The notes: generated from the sequence alone by a model not told the origin. Shown: positions 16,945 to 26,245, numbered from the stretch's first letter. The stretch: DNA of 64,000 bases from Desulfovibrio piger (GCF_951793255.1 NZ_OX636706.1:1447001-1511000), one strand, 5' to 3'. Numbers and translations are program-made.

Positions 16945-19101
16945 ATGAGCCACACCGCACCCAAAACCCTTTCGGATTACCGCAAGGATATTGATTCCGC
17001 CCTTGAGGACAGCTTTCTGCGCCGTACCCTCGACACCTTTGCCGTGGCCTACCGCGCCAACCGTGAAGCTGTGTTCAAGGAAGTGGACGAACGAGGCCTG
17101 ATCAAACAGATCGCCGACGCCAAGGACGACGCCTGCAAGCACATGGAAGAACTGTACGAACAGTTCCGCCGTGTGGCCGAAGAGCGCGGCGTGCATGTGC
17201 ACCGTGCCGCCACTGCCGAGGATGCCAACCGCATCATCGCCAGCATCGCCCGCGAGAACAACGTCAAGCGCGTCATCAAGTCCAAGTCCATGACCGCTGA
17301 AGAAATCCAGCTGAACCCCTACCTGGAAAAGGAAGGGTTCATCGTGGACGAGACCGACCTTGGTGAATGGATCATCCAGCTGCGCCACGAAGGTCCCTCG
17401 CACATGGTCATGCCCGCCATCCACCTGTCCCGCTATCAGGTGGCCGACGACTTCACCAAGGAGACCGGCGTCAAGCAGGATGCCGAAGACATCCAGCGCC
17501 TGGTGAAGGTGGCCCGCGTGCAGCTGCGCCGCAAGTTCATCAACGGCGACATGGGCATCTCCGGCTGCAACTTCGCCGTGGCCGAAATGGGCGCCGTCAG
17601 CACCGTGACCAACGAGGGCAACGGCCGCATGGTCACCACCCTGCCTCGCGTCCATGTGGCCATCGCCGGCCTGGACAAGCTGGTGCCCAACCTGGAAGTG
17701 GCCCTGACCGCCCTGCAGGTGCTGCCCCGTAACGCTACGGCCCAGCGCCTGACCGCGTACGCCACCTTCATGGCCGGTGCCGGCGAATGCGGCGCCTGTG
17801 AGGACAACAAGAAGGTCATGCACGTGGTCTTCCTGGACAACGGCCGTACCGAGATCGCCCGTGATCCGCTGTTCTCCCAGATCTTCCGCTGCGTGCGCTG
17901 CGGCGCCTGCGCCAACGTCTGCCCCGTGTTCCGTCTGGTGGGCGGCCACAAGATGGGCTACATCTACATCGGCGCCATCGGCCTGATCCTGACCTACTTC
18001 TTCCATGGCAAGGACAAGGCCAAGGTGCTGTGCCAGAACTGCGTGGGCTGCGAATCCTGCAAGAACGTCTGCGCCGGCGGCATCGACCTGCCCCGCCTGA
18101 TCCGCGAGATCCGCTCCCGCCTGACCGACGAGCAGGGCGGTGGTGTGGAAGGCACCCTGATGGCTGCTGTGATGAAGAACCGCAAGATGTTCCACAGCCT
18201 GCTCAAGTTCGCCTCCTACGCCCAGAAGCCCTTCACCGGCGGCACCCAGTTCCAGCGCCACCTGCCTGCCATGTTCCTTGGCAAGCACGGCTTCAAGGCC
18301 CTGCCCGCCATCGCCAACGAAGCCTTCCGTGACCGCTGGGCCAAGATCGCCCCGCGCGTGGCCACCCCGCGTTACCGTGTGGCCATCTTCGGCGGCTGCG
18401 CCCAGGACTTCATCTATCCCGAACAGCTGGAAGCCTGCGTCAAGGTGCTGGGCGCCCGCGGCGTGGCCGTGGAATACCCCATGGCCCAGACCTGCTGCGG
18501 CCTGCCTCTGGAAATGATGGGTCAGCGCAAGACCTCCGTGGATGTGGCCAAGCAGAACCTGGAAGCCTTCGACGCCAGCAAGTACGACGCCATCATCACC
18601 CTGTGCGCCAGCTGCGCCTCCCACCTGAAGCATGTGTACCCCCACATCCTGGAAGGCAAGGCCGACGCCGCCCGCGTGCAGCTTTTCTCCGACAAGGTGA
18701 CGGACTACAGCTCCTTCGTGCATGATGTCCTCGGCCTGACCGAGAAGGACTTCAACAACAGCGGTGAAAAGGTGACCTACCACGCTTCCTGCCACATCTG
18801 CCGTGGCCTGGGCGTGACCAAGGCCCCGCGCGACCTCATCGCCGACGCGGCCACCTATGTGCCGTGCGCCGAAGAAGACGTGTGCTGCGGCTTCGGTGGT
18901 ACCTACTCCATGAAGTTCCCCGAGATCTCCGGTACGCTGCTGGCCAAGAAGCTGAAGCACATTGAAGAGACCGGCGCTTCCCGCGTGGTCATGGACTGCC
19001 CCGGCTGCGTCATGCAGCTGCGCGGCGGTGTGGAAAAGCAGGGCATGAAGGTCAAGGTCTCGCACATCGCGGAACTGGTGGCCGAAAACCTGAAAAAATA
19101 A
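16945..19101 (+). CDS. fused LutB-LutA-like L-lactate dehydrogenase Fe-S protein
   Basis: The 718-residue protein joins two subunits that are separate in Bacillus LutABC. Residues about 1-300 form a LUD domain with GCNFAVAEMGAVSTVTNEGNG. Two [4Fe-4S] motifs follow, CVRCGACANVCP (about 316) and CQNCVGCESCKNVC (about 362), as in LutB. The C-terminal part is LutA-like with two CCG domains: GGCAQDFIYP/CCGLPLEMMG/CASCASH and ASCHICRGLG/CCGFGGTYS/CPGCVMQ. The same fusion occurs in other Desulfovibrio. It probably oxidises L-lactate to pyruvate together with the preceding LutC-like protein. The gene ends before a 9-bp hairpin without a T-run, so read-through into the permease is possible. Confidence 0.9.
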   Translation: MSHTAPKTLSDYRKDIDSALEDSFLRRTLDTFAVAYRANREAVFKEVDERGLIKQIADAKDDACKHMEELYEQFRRVAEERGVHVHRAATAEDANRIIASIARENNVKRVIKSKSMTAEEIQLNPYLEKEGFIVDETDLGEWIIQLRHEGPSHMVMPAIHLSRYQVADDFTKETGVKQDAEDIQRLVKVARVQLRRKFINGDMGISGCNFAVAEMGAVSTVTNEGNGRMVTTLPRVHVAIAGLDKLVPNLEVALTALQVLPRNATAQRLTAYATFMAGAGECGACEDNKKVMHVVFLDNGRTEIARDPLFSQIFRCVRCGACANVCPVFRLVGGHKMGYIYIGAIGLILTYFFHGKDKAKVLCQNCVGCESCKNVCAGGIDLPRLIREIRSRLTDEQGGGVEGTLMAAVMKNRKMFHSLLKFASYAQKPFTGGTQFQRHLPAMFLGKHGFKALPAIANEAFRDRWAKIAPRVATPRYRVAIFGGCAQDFIYPEQLEACVKVLGARGVAVEYPMAQTCCGLPLEMMGQRKTSVDVAKQNLEAFDASKYDAIITLCASCASHLKHVYPHILEGKADAARVQLFSDKVTDYSSFVHDVLGLTEKDFNNSGEKVTYHASCHICRGLGVTKAPRDLIADAATYVPCAEEDVCCGFGGTYSMKFPEISGTLLAKKLKHIEETGASRVVMDCPGCVMQLRGGVEKQGMKVKVSHIAELVAENLKK

Positions 19102-19112
19102 CTGAAAACGAA

Positions 19113-19140
19113 CGGCGGCGCACCTTGTGGCGCGCCGCCG
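19113..19140 (+). other. hairpin after the lutAB-like gene
   Basis: CGGCGGCGC (19113-19121) pairs with GCGCCGCCG (19132-19140) around a 10-nt loop, 11 nt after the stop. There is no T-run, which suggests partial attenuation or a 3'-end barrier rather than full termination before the permease gene. Confidence 0.6.
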
Positions 19141-19490
19141 CCTTGCCATGCGGGCCTGACCTGTCCGGGCCTGCAGGGATCGCCGGCCTTGTGCCGGGCC
19201 GGGTGCAGCCCAGGGCGCCCCGGCAGCAGGGACAGGAGGGATTTTTGGGCAGACACCGGGTCTCCCGGGCGGTTTTGAGGAAGACCGCGGTCTGTTCGAA
19301 AACGCCGTATGATCAAGGCCTTTTCCTGGCGAACCTGAAGGAGCGCCGGTGGGCCCACGGCCATGCGGCAAGGTCACGACCGTAATGCGGCATGATGCCA
19401 TGCCGCCGGTTTGGGGAAGGTCACGGCTGCGTGTGGTGCGAAAATATGCAGCCGGGATATATTCACATGAGCACTTGCAGAGGAGGTTTC
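19141..19490. other. 350-bp spacer between lutAB-like and permease genes
   Basis: No gene and no convincing promoter are visible. The last part before the permease is AT-richer and includes a TATATT hexamer near 19457, without a good -35 box. The spacer may allow separate regulation of the permease. Confidence 0.4.
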
Positions 19491-21188
19491 ATGTCTACTG
19501 CCCTTTTGGCATTTCTTGCCTTCATCCCGATCCTGATTGCCCTGATTCTCATGGCCGGCTTGCGCTGGCCCTCCACCCGCGCCATGCCCATCGCCTGGCT
19601 TGCCGGTGCGGTGCTGGCCTTTGCCTTCTGGGGACAGGAACCCATGCGCTTGGTGGCCCTTTCCATCCAAGGTACCATCACGGCTGTGGGCGTGCTGATC
19701 ATCGTGTTCGGCGCGCTGCTGATCTACTACACCATGCAGTACAGCGGCGCCATGGAGACCATCCAGGCTGGCATGAGGAGAATCAGTCCCGACAAACGTC
19801 TGCAGACCATCATCATCGGCTTCATGTTCGCCGCCTTCATCGAAGGCGCCGCCGGTTTTGGTACGCCTGCCGCCTTGGCTGCGCCCCTGCTGCTGGGCCT
19901 GGGCTTTCCGCCCCTGTGCGCAGCCGTTGTCTGCCTGGCCTTCAACAGTGTTCCCGTGACCTTCGGCGCTGTGGGCACCCCCATCCTGCAGGGCTTCAAA
20001 TCCATTGAAACCGTTGCCATGCAGGCCATGAACTTCTCTGATCCTGCCATGGCTTACAAGACCATTGGTGAATACGTCACCCTCATGCATCTGCCCATGG
20101 GCATCATCCTGCCCATCTTCATGCTGGGCTTCATGACCCGCTTTTTCGGCAAGAACAAATCCTGGATGGAAGGTTTCCGCGCGTGGAAGTACTGCCTTAT
20201 GGCGTCCGTCTGCTTCCTGGTGCCGTATCTGATCCTGGCTTGGCTGGTGGGCCCCGAACTGCCTTCCATGGTCGGCGGCCTGCTGGGTCTCGGCGCCCTG
20301 GTCTGGCTGACGCAGAAGGGCTTCTGCGTGCCTACAGACGGTGTGTGGGACTTCGACCAAAAGGATGCTTGGGATGCTGAATGGACCGGCTCCATCGAAG
20401 CCAGTTCCGCCACTGAATACAAGGAACACATGAGCCAGACCATGGCCTGGCTGCCCTATGTGTTGTGCGGCCTGCTGCTGGTGCTGACCCGCGTGCCCGC
20501 CTTCCACCTGAAGCCCATCATCACCGACCCCATGTTCAGTGTGGGGCTGACCAATATCCTGGGTTACCAAGACGTGACCTCCAAGATCGCCCTGCTCAAC
20601 CTGCCCGGCACCATCCCCTTCATCCTGGTGTCCATCATCACCATCGGTCTGCACAAGATGAATGGTGAAAAGATCCGCCAGGCCTGGGGCACTGCCCTGG
20701 AAAAGATGGTGGCTCCCACCATCGCCCTGGTGGCTGCCGTGGCCCTGGTGTCCATCCTGCGCGGTTCCGGCGTCAATACGGCCGGTCCTGCTGGCGCGGC
20801 CTTGCCCTCGATGCCCATGGCCATGGCCATATTCGCCTCTGACGTGGCCGGCGCCGCCTGGCCCATGCTGGCAGCTTTCGTGGGCGGTCTGGGCGCCTTC
20901 ATCACCGGCTCCTGCACCGTGTCCGACATGCTGTTCGGTAACTTCCAGTGGGATATGGGCGGTCTGCTGAACTATCCCGCTCTCGGCAAGTACATCATCG
21001 TGGCTGCCCAGGGCGTGGGTGGCGCTGCCGGCAACATGATCTGCATCCACAACATTGTGGCCGTGTGCGCCGTGCTGGGCATGATCGGCAAGGAAGGCAT
21101 CATCCTGCGCCGGACCATCTGGCCCTTCCTGCTGTACTGCCTGGTGGCCGGTACGGTCTGCTTCGTCCTGATTGGTCGCGTCCTGTAA
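19491..21188 (+). CDS. lctP: L-lactate permease
   Basis: The 565-residue protein is a polytopic LctP/LldP/GlcA-type transporter that imports lactate (and often glycolate) with protons. It has about 12-14 hydrophobic segments and the highly conserved stretch [17 protein letters not shown], then [15 protein letters not shown]. Near the C-terminus are the equally typical [13 protein letters not shown] and [16 protein letters not shown]. The start has a strong GAGGAGG site 4 nt upstream; upstream in-frame codons are rejected. It ends the lactate cluster and is followed by a bidirectional terminator. Confidence 0.95.
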   Translation: MSTALLAFLAFIPILIALILMAGLRWPSTRAMPIAWLAGAVLAFAFWGQEPMRLVALSIQGTITAVGVLIIVFGALLIYYTMQYSGAMETIQAGMRRISPDKRLQTIIIGFMFAAFIEGAAGFGTPAALAAPLLLGLGFPPLCAAVVCLAFNSVPVTFGAVGTPILQGFKSIETVAMQAMNFSDPAMAYKTIGEYVTLMHLPMGIILPIFMLGFMTRFFGKNKSWMEGFRAWKYCLMASVCFLVPYLILAWLVGPELPSMVGGLLGLGALVWLTQKGFCVPTDGVWDFDQKDAWDAEWTGSIEASSATEYKEHMSQTMAWLPYVLCGLLLVLTRVPAFHLKPIITDPMFSVGLTNILGYQDVTSKIALLNLPGTIPFILVSIITIGLHKMNGEKIRQAWGTALEKMVAPTIALVAAVALVSILRGSGVNTAGPAGAALPSMPMAMAIFASDVAGAAWPMLAAFVGGLGAFITGSCTVSDMLFGNFQWDMGGLLNYPALGKYIIVAAQGVGGAAGNMICIHNIVAVCAVLGMIGKEGIILRRTIWPFLLYCLVAGTVCFVLIGRVL

Positions 21189-21206
21189 CGACTGCTGTGA
21201 TCCTGT

Positions 21207-21238
21207 AAAAAAAGGCCCGCTCCGGCGGGCCTTTTTTT
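21207..21238. terminator. bidirectional terminator after the lactate permease gene
   Basis: Seven A, GGCCCGC (21214-21220), loop TCCG, then GCGGGCC and seven T (21232-21238). It works on the plus strand for the permease gene and symmetrically on the minus strand. Confidence 0.95.
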
Positions 21239-21277
21239 ATGCTGCCTTGAAACATCCGGACAGCGTGCTGCAATAAA

Positions 21278-21299
21278 AAACCACCCGGCAGGGTGGTTT
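21278..21299 (-). terminator. terminator of the minus-strand hypothetical gene at 21323
   Basis: Read on the minus strand, AAACCACCC, loop TGCC, GGGTGGTTTTTT (the run of A at 21275-21280) forms a good intrinsic terminator 24-45 nt after the stop. Confidence 0.85.
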
Positions 21300-21322
21300 C
21301 GGCATGTAAAAACGAGGGAACT

Positions 21323-21727
21323 TTAGTGGCTGAGGAGAGCGGCTGATGTCCGCCAGTACCAGTCCGCTACCAGGGTCGTGTCGTCCGGCAGCCATTCCCC
21401 GCTGTGCTCGAACTGGAACAGCAGCTCTTCTTCGGCCTCGTCCAGCGGGATGGCCGGATGGGCCAGTTTGCGCAGATGGACCAGGACAGCCAGACATTCG
21501 AAAAGCGAGAACAGCGCTTCAGAAGAAAGGTCCGCAGCAGCAATGGTGCGCAGCAACTCGGGATGGAAGGGATTGCTGCTGACACGGGCGGCATCATACA
21601 GGTCGCAGTGCCGGCACAGGGAATCCAGAGTATCGGCGACCAGCAGATCCCGTTTTTCCTGAGGGGATCGCTGCCGTAATGCTGTGGCGAACTGGCTGAT
21701 GGGGGTACGTTTATCGCGAATGGTCAC
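21323..21727 (-). CDS. hypothetical protein, 134 residues
   Basis: I do not recognise this family. The protein is short, acidic and probably mostly helical, with the stretches RSPQEKRDLLVADTLDSLC and LFECLAVLVHLRKLAHP, ending in a Trp-rich VADWYWRTSAALLSH. It has no signal peptide or membrane segment. The start is GTG at 21727 with AGGAG six nt upstream, and a good terminator follows the stop, which together support a real gene. It stands alone, convergent with the lactate permease gene. Confidence 0.6.
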   Translation of the reverse strand: MTIRDKRTPISQFATALRQRSPQEKRDLLVADTLDSLCRHCDLYDAARVSSNPFHPELLRTIAAADLSSEALFSLFECLAVLVHLRKLAHPAIPLDEAEEELLFQFEHSGEWLPDDTTLVADWYWRTSAALLSH

Positions 21728-21892
21728 CGGAAACTCCTATTTGCTGATGATTATAGGATAATAGATATACAAAAGCAACATTCTTTAGCACAAGCATGGG
21801 GCTAAAGAGCGCGCTTTCCTCTCCGGCGGACTGTAACTGGGCATTCGCAACAGTGCACTACGATGCGGCCTTTTCGCAGGGGCAGGATTCCT

Positions 21893-22492
21893 TTAGTGGC
21901 GATGGTCGAGATAGCGGGGATCGATATGCAGACGATAGCTCCGTGCCGCCGGATTGCGGCGGGGCGGCAGGGAGATGTTGCCCTCGATGGACAGGGGCTT
22001 GTCCGAGAGGCCGAAGGGCTGGAGGCCCTGCAGGCCCTGGGGCATGGCGGCCAGCCGGTCGCCCAGGACGTAGAGGACGGGCATGCTGCGCTGGGCGCGG
22101 CCTGCCAGGAGCATGCTGCCGCCATGGCTGCTGCCCAGGATGCTGGTGAGCAGGGAGGGCAGGCGCACGTCGGCGCGGCGCAGCAGCTCCAGAAAGTCAT
22201 TGCCTGTCTGTCCCACGAAGGAGACCAGGGACATGCCGTCGCGGCTCACCAGCAGGCTCACCGGCACGGTACCGCCGTGGATGCCCAGATAGGTGGAGCG
22301 GGCGCCCGCGGGCATGGCTGTCCAGCCTTCCGGGAGGGATTGGCCGCTGACAGTGGCCGTTTGCTGGGGCGTATCGGCGGTGGTGCTGCCGGCTGCGGTG
22401 AACAGGGAACTTTTGTCCAGCGCGGGCCACGCACAGGCCAGGGCGGCCAGGGCCAGCAGGGCGCAGGCCAGCAGGGATTGGAGATGGCGCAT
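21893..22492 (-). CDS. hypothetical exported protein, 199 residues
   Basis: The N-terminus MRHLQSLLACALLALAALACAWP is a signal peptide or a single membrane anchor; Cys20 lies in ALAC, a poor lipobox. The mature part is predicted to be globular and periplasmic, with a central YLGIHGGTVPVSLLVSRDG segment suggesting a beta-rich fold, and a His/Arg-rich end. I do not recognise the family. AAGGA occurs 9 nt before the ATG. The next gene on the same strand begins upstream at 23626 and is also exported, so the two may act together in the envelope. Confidence 0.6.
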   Translation of the reverse strand: MRHLQSLLACALLALAALACAWPALDKSSLFTAAGSTTADTPQQTATVSGQSLPEGWTAMPAGARSTYLGIHGGTVPVSLLVSRDGMSLVSFVGQTGNDFLELLRRADVRLPSLLTSILGSSHGGSMLLAGRAQRSMPVLYVLGDRLAAMPQGLQGLQPFGLSDKPLSIEGNISLPPRRNPAARSYRLHIDPRYLDHRH

Positions 22493-22567
22493 GCCGTTAT
22501 GTCCTTGATACGGGGGTGATTTCCCTTCCTAGGAAGAATGGCGGGACCTTGTCAAGCCAGGGGCGGT

Positions 22568-23626
22568 CTACTCGCCGGTACCGAGGGAGAAGAAGCTCTC
22601 CGGGCCTTCCTGGGTACCGAGCCATTCCAGGAAGAATGAGGCCAGTCTGCGGGTCAGCGTGCTGAACAGCTGCTGGCGCAGGGGATCCAGCTCGTCATGG
22701 CACATCTCGGGCAGCTCATTGGCCAGGCTGGGCGGACAGGGGGCCATGAGCAGCGACATGTCCGCTTTGTCCAGGAACAGATGGGCGGGCTTCCTGTCCA
22801 TGCGTTCATACAGGGCCTCGGCATGCAGCGAGGAGATGCTCAGGTCGTCATGCTCAAGGCCCACCAGCAGCAGGTGCGGCTGCAGGCCGGCCAGCCCCTG
22901 ATGGCTGAACAGCATGCCGAAGGTGGGGCCCACGGCGGCGATGGCCTTGACGCGGGGATCGGTCAGGCTGCGCGGATCCAGCGGGAAATGGCCGCACATG
23001 CTGTCCATGCGGGCCCGGGGCTGATCATAGCAGTAGGCATCGTCCTGGGGGGCCTTGCGACAGTAGTCCATCCAGCCGGAGCAGTCGGGCAGGGCGCCGC
23101 CCAGCAGCAGGGCGGCCGTAGCGCCGCTGCCGTAGCCCAGGACGCCGATGCGCTTGGGGTCGATGCTGGGGCCGATGTCTTTGTCGGCCAGCAGCAGGTC
23201 CATGGTGGCCGACAGTTCCAGAGCCCTGTCCTTGAGCTGTTCCCAGAGGAAAAGATGGTCCATGTTCTCCATGCAGTCGCGGGGATGGGTGGGCGCGGCC
23301 ACCACGAAGCCGCGCGCCGCCAGGGCTGCCGCCGTATCGTGGAAGGAAAAGCGCGTCCCCGACGAGGGATGGGAGAGCAGGATCAGAGGAAAGCGGCCGG
23401 GTACGGGCTTGCCGTTGCGGGCGCCGCGGATGGTCCAGGGCGCGTAGGACAGGGAGCGCGGTGCGCGCACGGACGGATACCAGACGTTGACGTCCACGCG
23501 GATGCCGCTTTCCTGCTGCCAGAAGCCCAGAGTGCGGAAACCGGGATTGTAGCCGTTATCGGCCAGGGCCGGGACGGTGATGAAAAGGCAGAGCAGGACC
23601 ATGATGACGGCGGAACGGACAGGCAT
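22568..23626 (-). CDS. exported alpha/beta hydrolase (dienelactone hydrolase / PAF-acetylhydrolase-like)
   Basis: The 352-residue protein starts with a signal peptide (MPVRSAVIMVLLCLFITVPALA, cleavage near residue 22). The body matches COG4188-type predicted dienelactone hydrolases: FPLILLSHPSSGTRFSFHDTAAALAARGFVVAAP is the strand-loop with the oxyanion region, and the nucleophile elbow is GYGSG with Ser167. The family hydrolyses esters, but the substrate is unknown. The ATG at 23624-23626 has GAGG in front; a longer frame upstream adds a non-homologous Arg/Pro-rich piece. It is divergent from dedA. Six or more cysteines in the mature part may form disulfides in the periplasm. Confidence 0.75.
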   Translation of the reverse strand: MPVRSAVIMVLLCLFITVPALADNGYNPGFRTLGFWQQESGIRVDVNVWYPSVRAPRSLSYAPWTIRGARNGKPVPGRFPLILLSHPSSGTRFSFHDTAAALAARGFVVAAPTHPRDCMENMDHLFLWEQLKDRALELSATMDLLLADKDIGPSIDPKRIGVLGYGSGATAALLLGGALPDCSGWMDYCRKAPQDDAYCYDQPRARMDSMCGHFPLDPRSLTDPRVKAIAAVGPTFGMLFSHQGLAGLQPHLLLVGLEHDDLSISSLHAEALYERMDRKPAHLFLDKADMSLLMAPCPPSLANELPEMCHDELDPLRQQLFSTLTRRLASFFLEWLGTQEGPESFFSLGTGE

Positions 23627-23759
23627 GGGACCTCGCGAGACAGGAAAAGGGGTGGAGGCGTCCCCGCAGCGGGAGCAGGGCCGCTGTAGGTGTTGTGCCA
23701 CAGGCATGGCTGGGATACAAGGGAAAGGCTTTCAGTCTCAAATCCCTATCGAGGTGTAC

Positions 23760-24443
23760 ATGGAATTTTTGACATATCTGGTGGACTTCATCCTGCATAT
23801 CGACACCCATCTCTTCGAACTGGTGGAACAGTACGGGATGTGGATCTATGCCATCCTGTTCATCATCGTCTTTTGCGAGACCGGCCTCGTGGTCACGCCC
23901 TTCCTGCCGGGGGATTCCCTGCTCTTCGCCTCCGGCGTCGTGGCCGGTGCCGGGCTCATGGGCTACGGCCATGTGCTGCTGGTACTGCTGGCCGCCGGTA
24001 TCATGGGCGACGCGGTGAACTACTTCATTGGCCGTCATGTGGGCCCGGCCATCTTCCAGCGGGATTCCCGCTTCATCAAGAAGGAGCACCTGCTCAAGGC
24101 GCATCACTTTTATGAGAAGCACGGCGGCAAGGCCATCATCCTGGCCCGCTTCGTGCCCATCGTGCGGACCTTCGCGCCCTTCGTGGCCGGTATCGCCCTC
24201 ATGTGCCCGCACCGCTTTTTCCTGTTCAACATCACGGGCTGTGTGCTCTGGGTGGGCGGTCTGGTCTCGGCCGGCTATTTTCTGGGCAACCTGGAATGGG
24301 TACGCCAGAATTTCAGCATCATCGTCTACCTGATCATCATCATCTCCGTGCTGCCGGTGGCCATCGAAGTCCTGCGCGCCAAGCTGGGCAAGAAGCCGGA
24401 GCAGGCGGAAGAGTTGAAGAACCCCTTCGAAAAGAAGGATTAA
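23760..24443 (+). CDS. DedA-family inner-membrane protein
   Basis: The 227-residue protein has the DedA/SNARE-associated layout: E-[TS]-G-L-x-x-x-P-x-L-P-G-[DE]-S (ETGLVVTPFLPGDS), then GDAVNYFIGRHVG, then FARFVPIVRTFAPFVAG-like text (ILARFVPIVRTFAPFVAGI), and NITGCVLWVGG. DedA proteins are flippases or transporters for undecaprenyl phosphate and related lipids and help proton homeostasis. The start at 23760 has GAGGTG upstream. The protein ends in a charged tail (KKPEQAEELKNPFEKKD). The gene is followed after 11 nt by hairpin repeat C. Confidence 0.9.
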   Translation: MEFLTYLVDFILHIDTHLFELVEQYGMWIYAILFIIVFCETGLVVTPFLPGDSLLFASGVVAGAGLMGYGHVLLVLLAAGIMGDAVNYFIGRHVGPAIFQRDSRFIKKEHLLKAHHFYEKHGGKAIILARFVPIVRTFAPFVAGIALMCPHRFFLFNITGCVLWVGGLVSAGYFLGNLEWVRQNFSIIVYLIIIISVLPVAIEVLRAKLGKKPEQAEELKNPFEKKD

Positions 24444-24454
24444 GGCAGTTCTGC

Positions 24455-24533
24455 GGGGGAAGGGAGGCCCCTTTTGGAAAAGGGGCCTCCCTTCCCCCGG
24501 ACCCCCATCCCTCTCCGAAAACTTTTCTTCTGG
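24455..24533 (+). repeat. hairpin repeat, copy C
   Basis: Two 21-nt arms (24455-24475 and 24478-24498), starting GGGGGAAGGGAGG, are perfectly complementary around GG. A C/T-rich tail CCCCCATCCCTCTCCGAAAA and CTTTTCTT follows. It lies 11 nt after the dedA stop. Confidence 0.8.
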
Positions 24534-24646
24534 TCCCTGACGGACAGGGCAGCACGGAAGGATGTGCCCTCGGCATCTGTCCCCCGGTGAAGCTGAAAAC
24601 AGTCTGTCTGTTCTTCACGGTTGTCCGCTATCCCGTCGTCATACTG

Positions 24647-24678
24647 AAAAAAGCCCCGCATTGCGCGGGGCTTTTTTT
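24647..24678. terminator. bidirectional terminator between dedA and the ModF-like gene
   Basis: Six A, GCCCCGC (24653-24659), loop ATTGC, GCGGGGC and seven T (24672-24678). It can end transcripts arriving from either side. Confidence 0.9.
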
Positions 24679-24681
24679 GTG

Positions 24682-24759
24682 GGCGGGTTTTGGGGAAGGA
24701 GGGGGGACTGGGGGGAGGAAGACTCTTTTTGCCGCGAGCAAAAGGGTCTTCCTCCCCCC
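24682..24759 (-). repeat. hairpin repeat, copy D
   Basis: Arms at 24710-24732 (starting GGGGGGAGGAAGAC) and 24738-24759 pair over about 21 bp with one wobble and one bulge. On the minus strand the tail AGTCCCCCCTCCTTCCCC and AAAACCC follows. The stem starts 10 nt after the stop of the ModF-like gene. Confidence 0.75.
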
Positions 24760-24769
24760 AGAGAATTCT

Positions 24770-26245
24770 CTATGCCAAAATTTCCAGACGTCCCTGATGC
24801 ATGCGCGCCCGGCGGTTGATGCAGGACGGCGCATCGCCCTCGAAGTGGGAGACGAAGACCAGCGAGATGCCGCGGGCGGCCAGCTGGTCCAGCAGATCCA
24901 GATACTGGCGGCGGGAGTCTTCATCCAGGGCGGAGCAGGGCTCGTCCAGAAGCAGGATGTCCGGTTCGCCCATGAGGGCGCGGGCCAGGAACAGGCGGCG
25001 CAGCTGTCCGGTGGAGAGCAGGCGGATGGAGCGGTCCGCCAGATGGCCCACGCCCAGTTCGCGCATGACGCGGCGGGCCTGATCCTGCTCGGCCTTGCTG
25101 TAGTCGCGGTAGACGCCCACGGTGTTTTCCAGACCGGTACAGACCAGTTCCAGCGCCGTGATGCTGTAGCCGTAAAGGGCCTGGGAGAGGTCGGAGACCA
25201 GACGCACGCCCTTGCGGATCTCTTCCAGCAGCACGGTCTCGCCGCCGTGATGGGGCAGATGACGTACCAGCGTACCGCCCACGGCCACGAATTCGTCCCC
25301 GGCCAGCAGGCGCAGGAAGGTGGACTTGCCCGAGCCGTTCTCGCCCTCGATGCGCCAGTGTTCGCCCTTGCGCAGTGTCCAGTCCACATCGTGCAAGATC
25401 TCCTGCCCGTCGATGAAGACCGTGGCATGGCGCACGTCCAGCAGCGGCGCGGAGGGTTCCGGGGCGGACGTCACGGCTCCGGCCAGGCTGATGTCCTCAT
25501 ATTCGCCTTCCTGCGGCGGCAGGGCGCTTCCCGGGGCCAGCAGACGGCCCTGATGGATGACGCGCGTCTTGCGGCACCAGTCCGGCACCTGTTCCGGGCG
25601 GTGGCTGCTCATGATGACCGTACAGTGCTCGCGCACGCTGTCCAACACTTCGTAGAAGCGGCGGCTGTGGTCGGCATCCAGACCGTCGCTGCATTCGTCC
25701 AGCAGGAGCAGATCCGGCTGCCGGACCAGGGCCCGGCCCAGCAGGAGCAGGCGGAGCTGGCCCTGCGAGACTTCCGGCACCATCCTGTCCAGCAGGTCCA
25801 GGGCGCGCAGGCGTCGTGCCATGTCTTCCACCTGCGCATGACGCTGCTCGGAAGTGTTGGTGTAGAGCAGGGGGGTATCTTCGAATGCCGTGAGCAGCAG
25901 TTCCCGGCCGGTGATGTACCAGCGCTGGCGCTGGTAGTTCTCCTGCTGGTCGGGCGAGACCAGGGCGCTGACGGCACGACCCGCGATGGGCGAGGTCTCC
26001 TCGCCTTCGCTGGTGTGCCAGACGATGCGGCCTTCCGCCGGCCAGAGCAGGCCGTGCATGAGGCGCATGAGCGTGGTCTTGCCGGCACCGTTGTGGCCCA
26101 GCAGCAAGTGGTGCTCGCCGCGGCACAGATGCCAGTCGATGTGGTGCAGGATCATTTTCTGCCGGGCATCGCCGGGCAGGAACAGGCTCAGGTCTTCGAT
26201 GTCCACCAGGGGACTGCCGGGAAGGAGGGGAGACTGGGTTTCCAT
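24770..26245 (-). CDS. ABC ATPase with two nucleotide-binding domains (ModF-like)
   Basis: The 491-residue protein has two ATPase domains in tandem and no membrane segment. Domain 1 has Walker A GHNGAGKTT (50-58), a changed signature VSQGQLRLLLLGRAL and Walker B LLLLDECSDGLD. Domain 2 has GENGSGKST (about 301-309), signature LLSTGQLRRLFLARAL and Walker B ILLLDEPCSALD. Length and the S-x-G-Q/E signatures match E. coli ModF (490 aa), named for its position near molybdate transport genes but of unknown function. No mod genes are adjacent here. A photorepair or regulatory role cannot be read from sequence. The start is chosen at 26245 because the upstream extension is Pro/Arg-rich and not homologous. 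Confidence 0.85.
   Translation of the reverse strand: METQSPLLPGSPLVDIEDLSLFLPGDARQKMILHHIDWHLCRGEHHLLLGHNGAGKTTLMRLMHGLLWPAEGRIVWHTSEGEETSPIAGRAVSALVSPDQQENYQRQRWYITGRELLLTAFEDTPLLYTNTSEQRHAQVEDMARRLRALDLLDRMVPEVSQGQLRLLLLGRALVRQPDLLLLDECSDGLDADHSRRFYEVLDSVREHCTVIMSSHRPEQVPDWCRKTRVIHQGRLLAPGSALPPQEGEYEDISLAGAVTSAPEPSAPLLDVRHATVFIDGQEILHDVDWTLRKGEHWRIEGENGSGKSTFLRLLAGDEFVAVGGTLVRHLPHHGGETVLLEEIRKGVRLVSDLSQALYGYSITALELVCTGLENTVGVYRDYSKAEQDQARRVMRELGVGHLADRSIRLLSTGQLRRLFLARALMGEPDILLLDEPCSALDEDSRRQYLDLLDQLAARGISLVFVSHFEGDAPSCINRRARMHQGRLEILA

Noticed and set aside
16300..19401. A 1033-codon open frame on the minus strand
   Set aside because: It mirrors the lutC/lutAB-like genes and is His/Gly/Gln-rich without domains; the plus-strand genes have clear Fe-S and LUD motifs.
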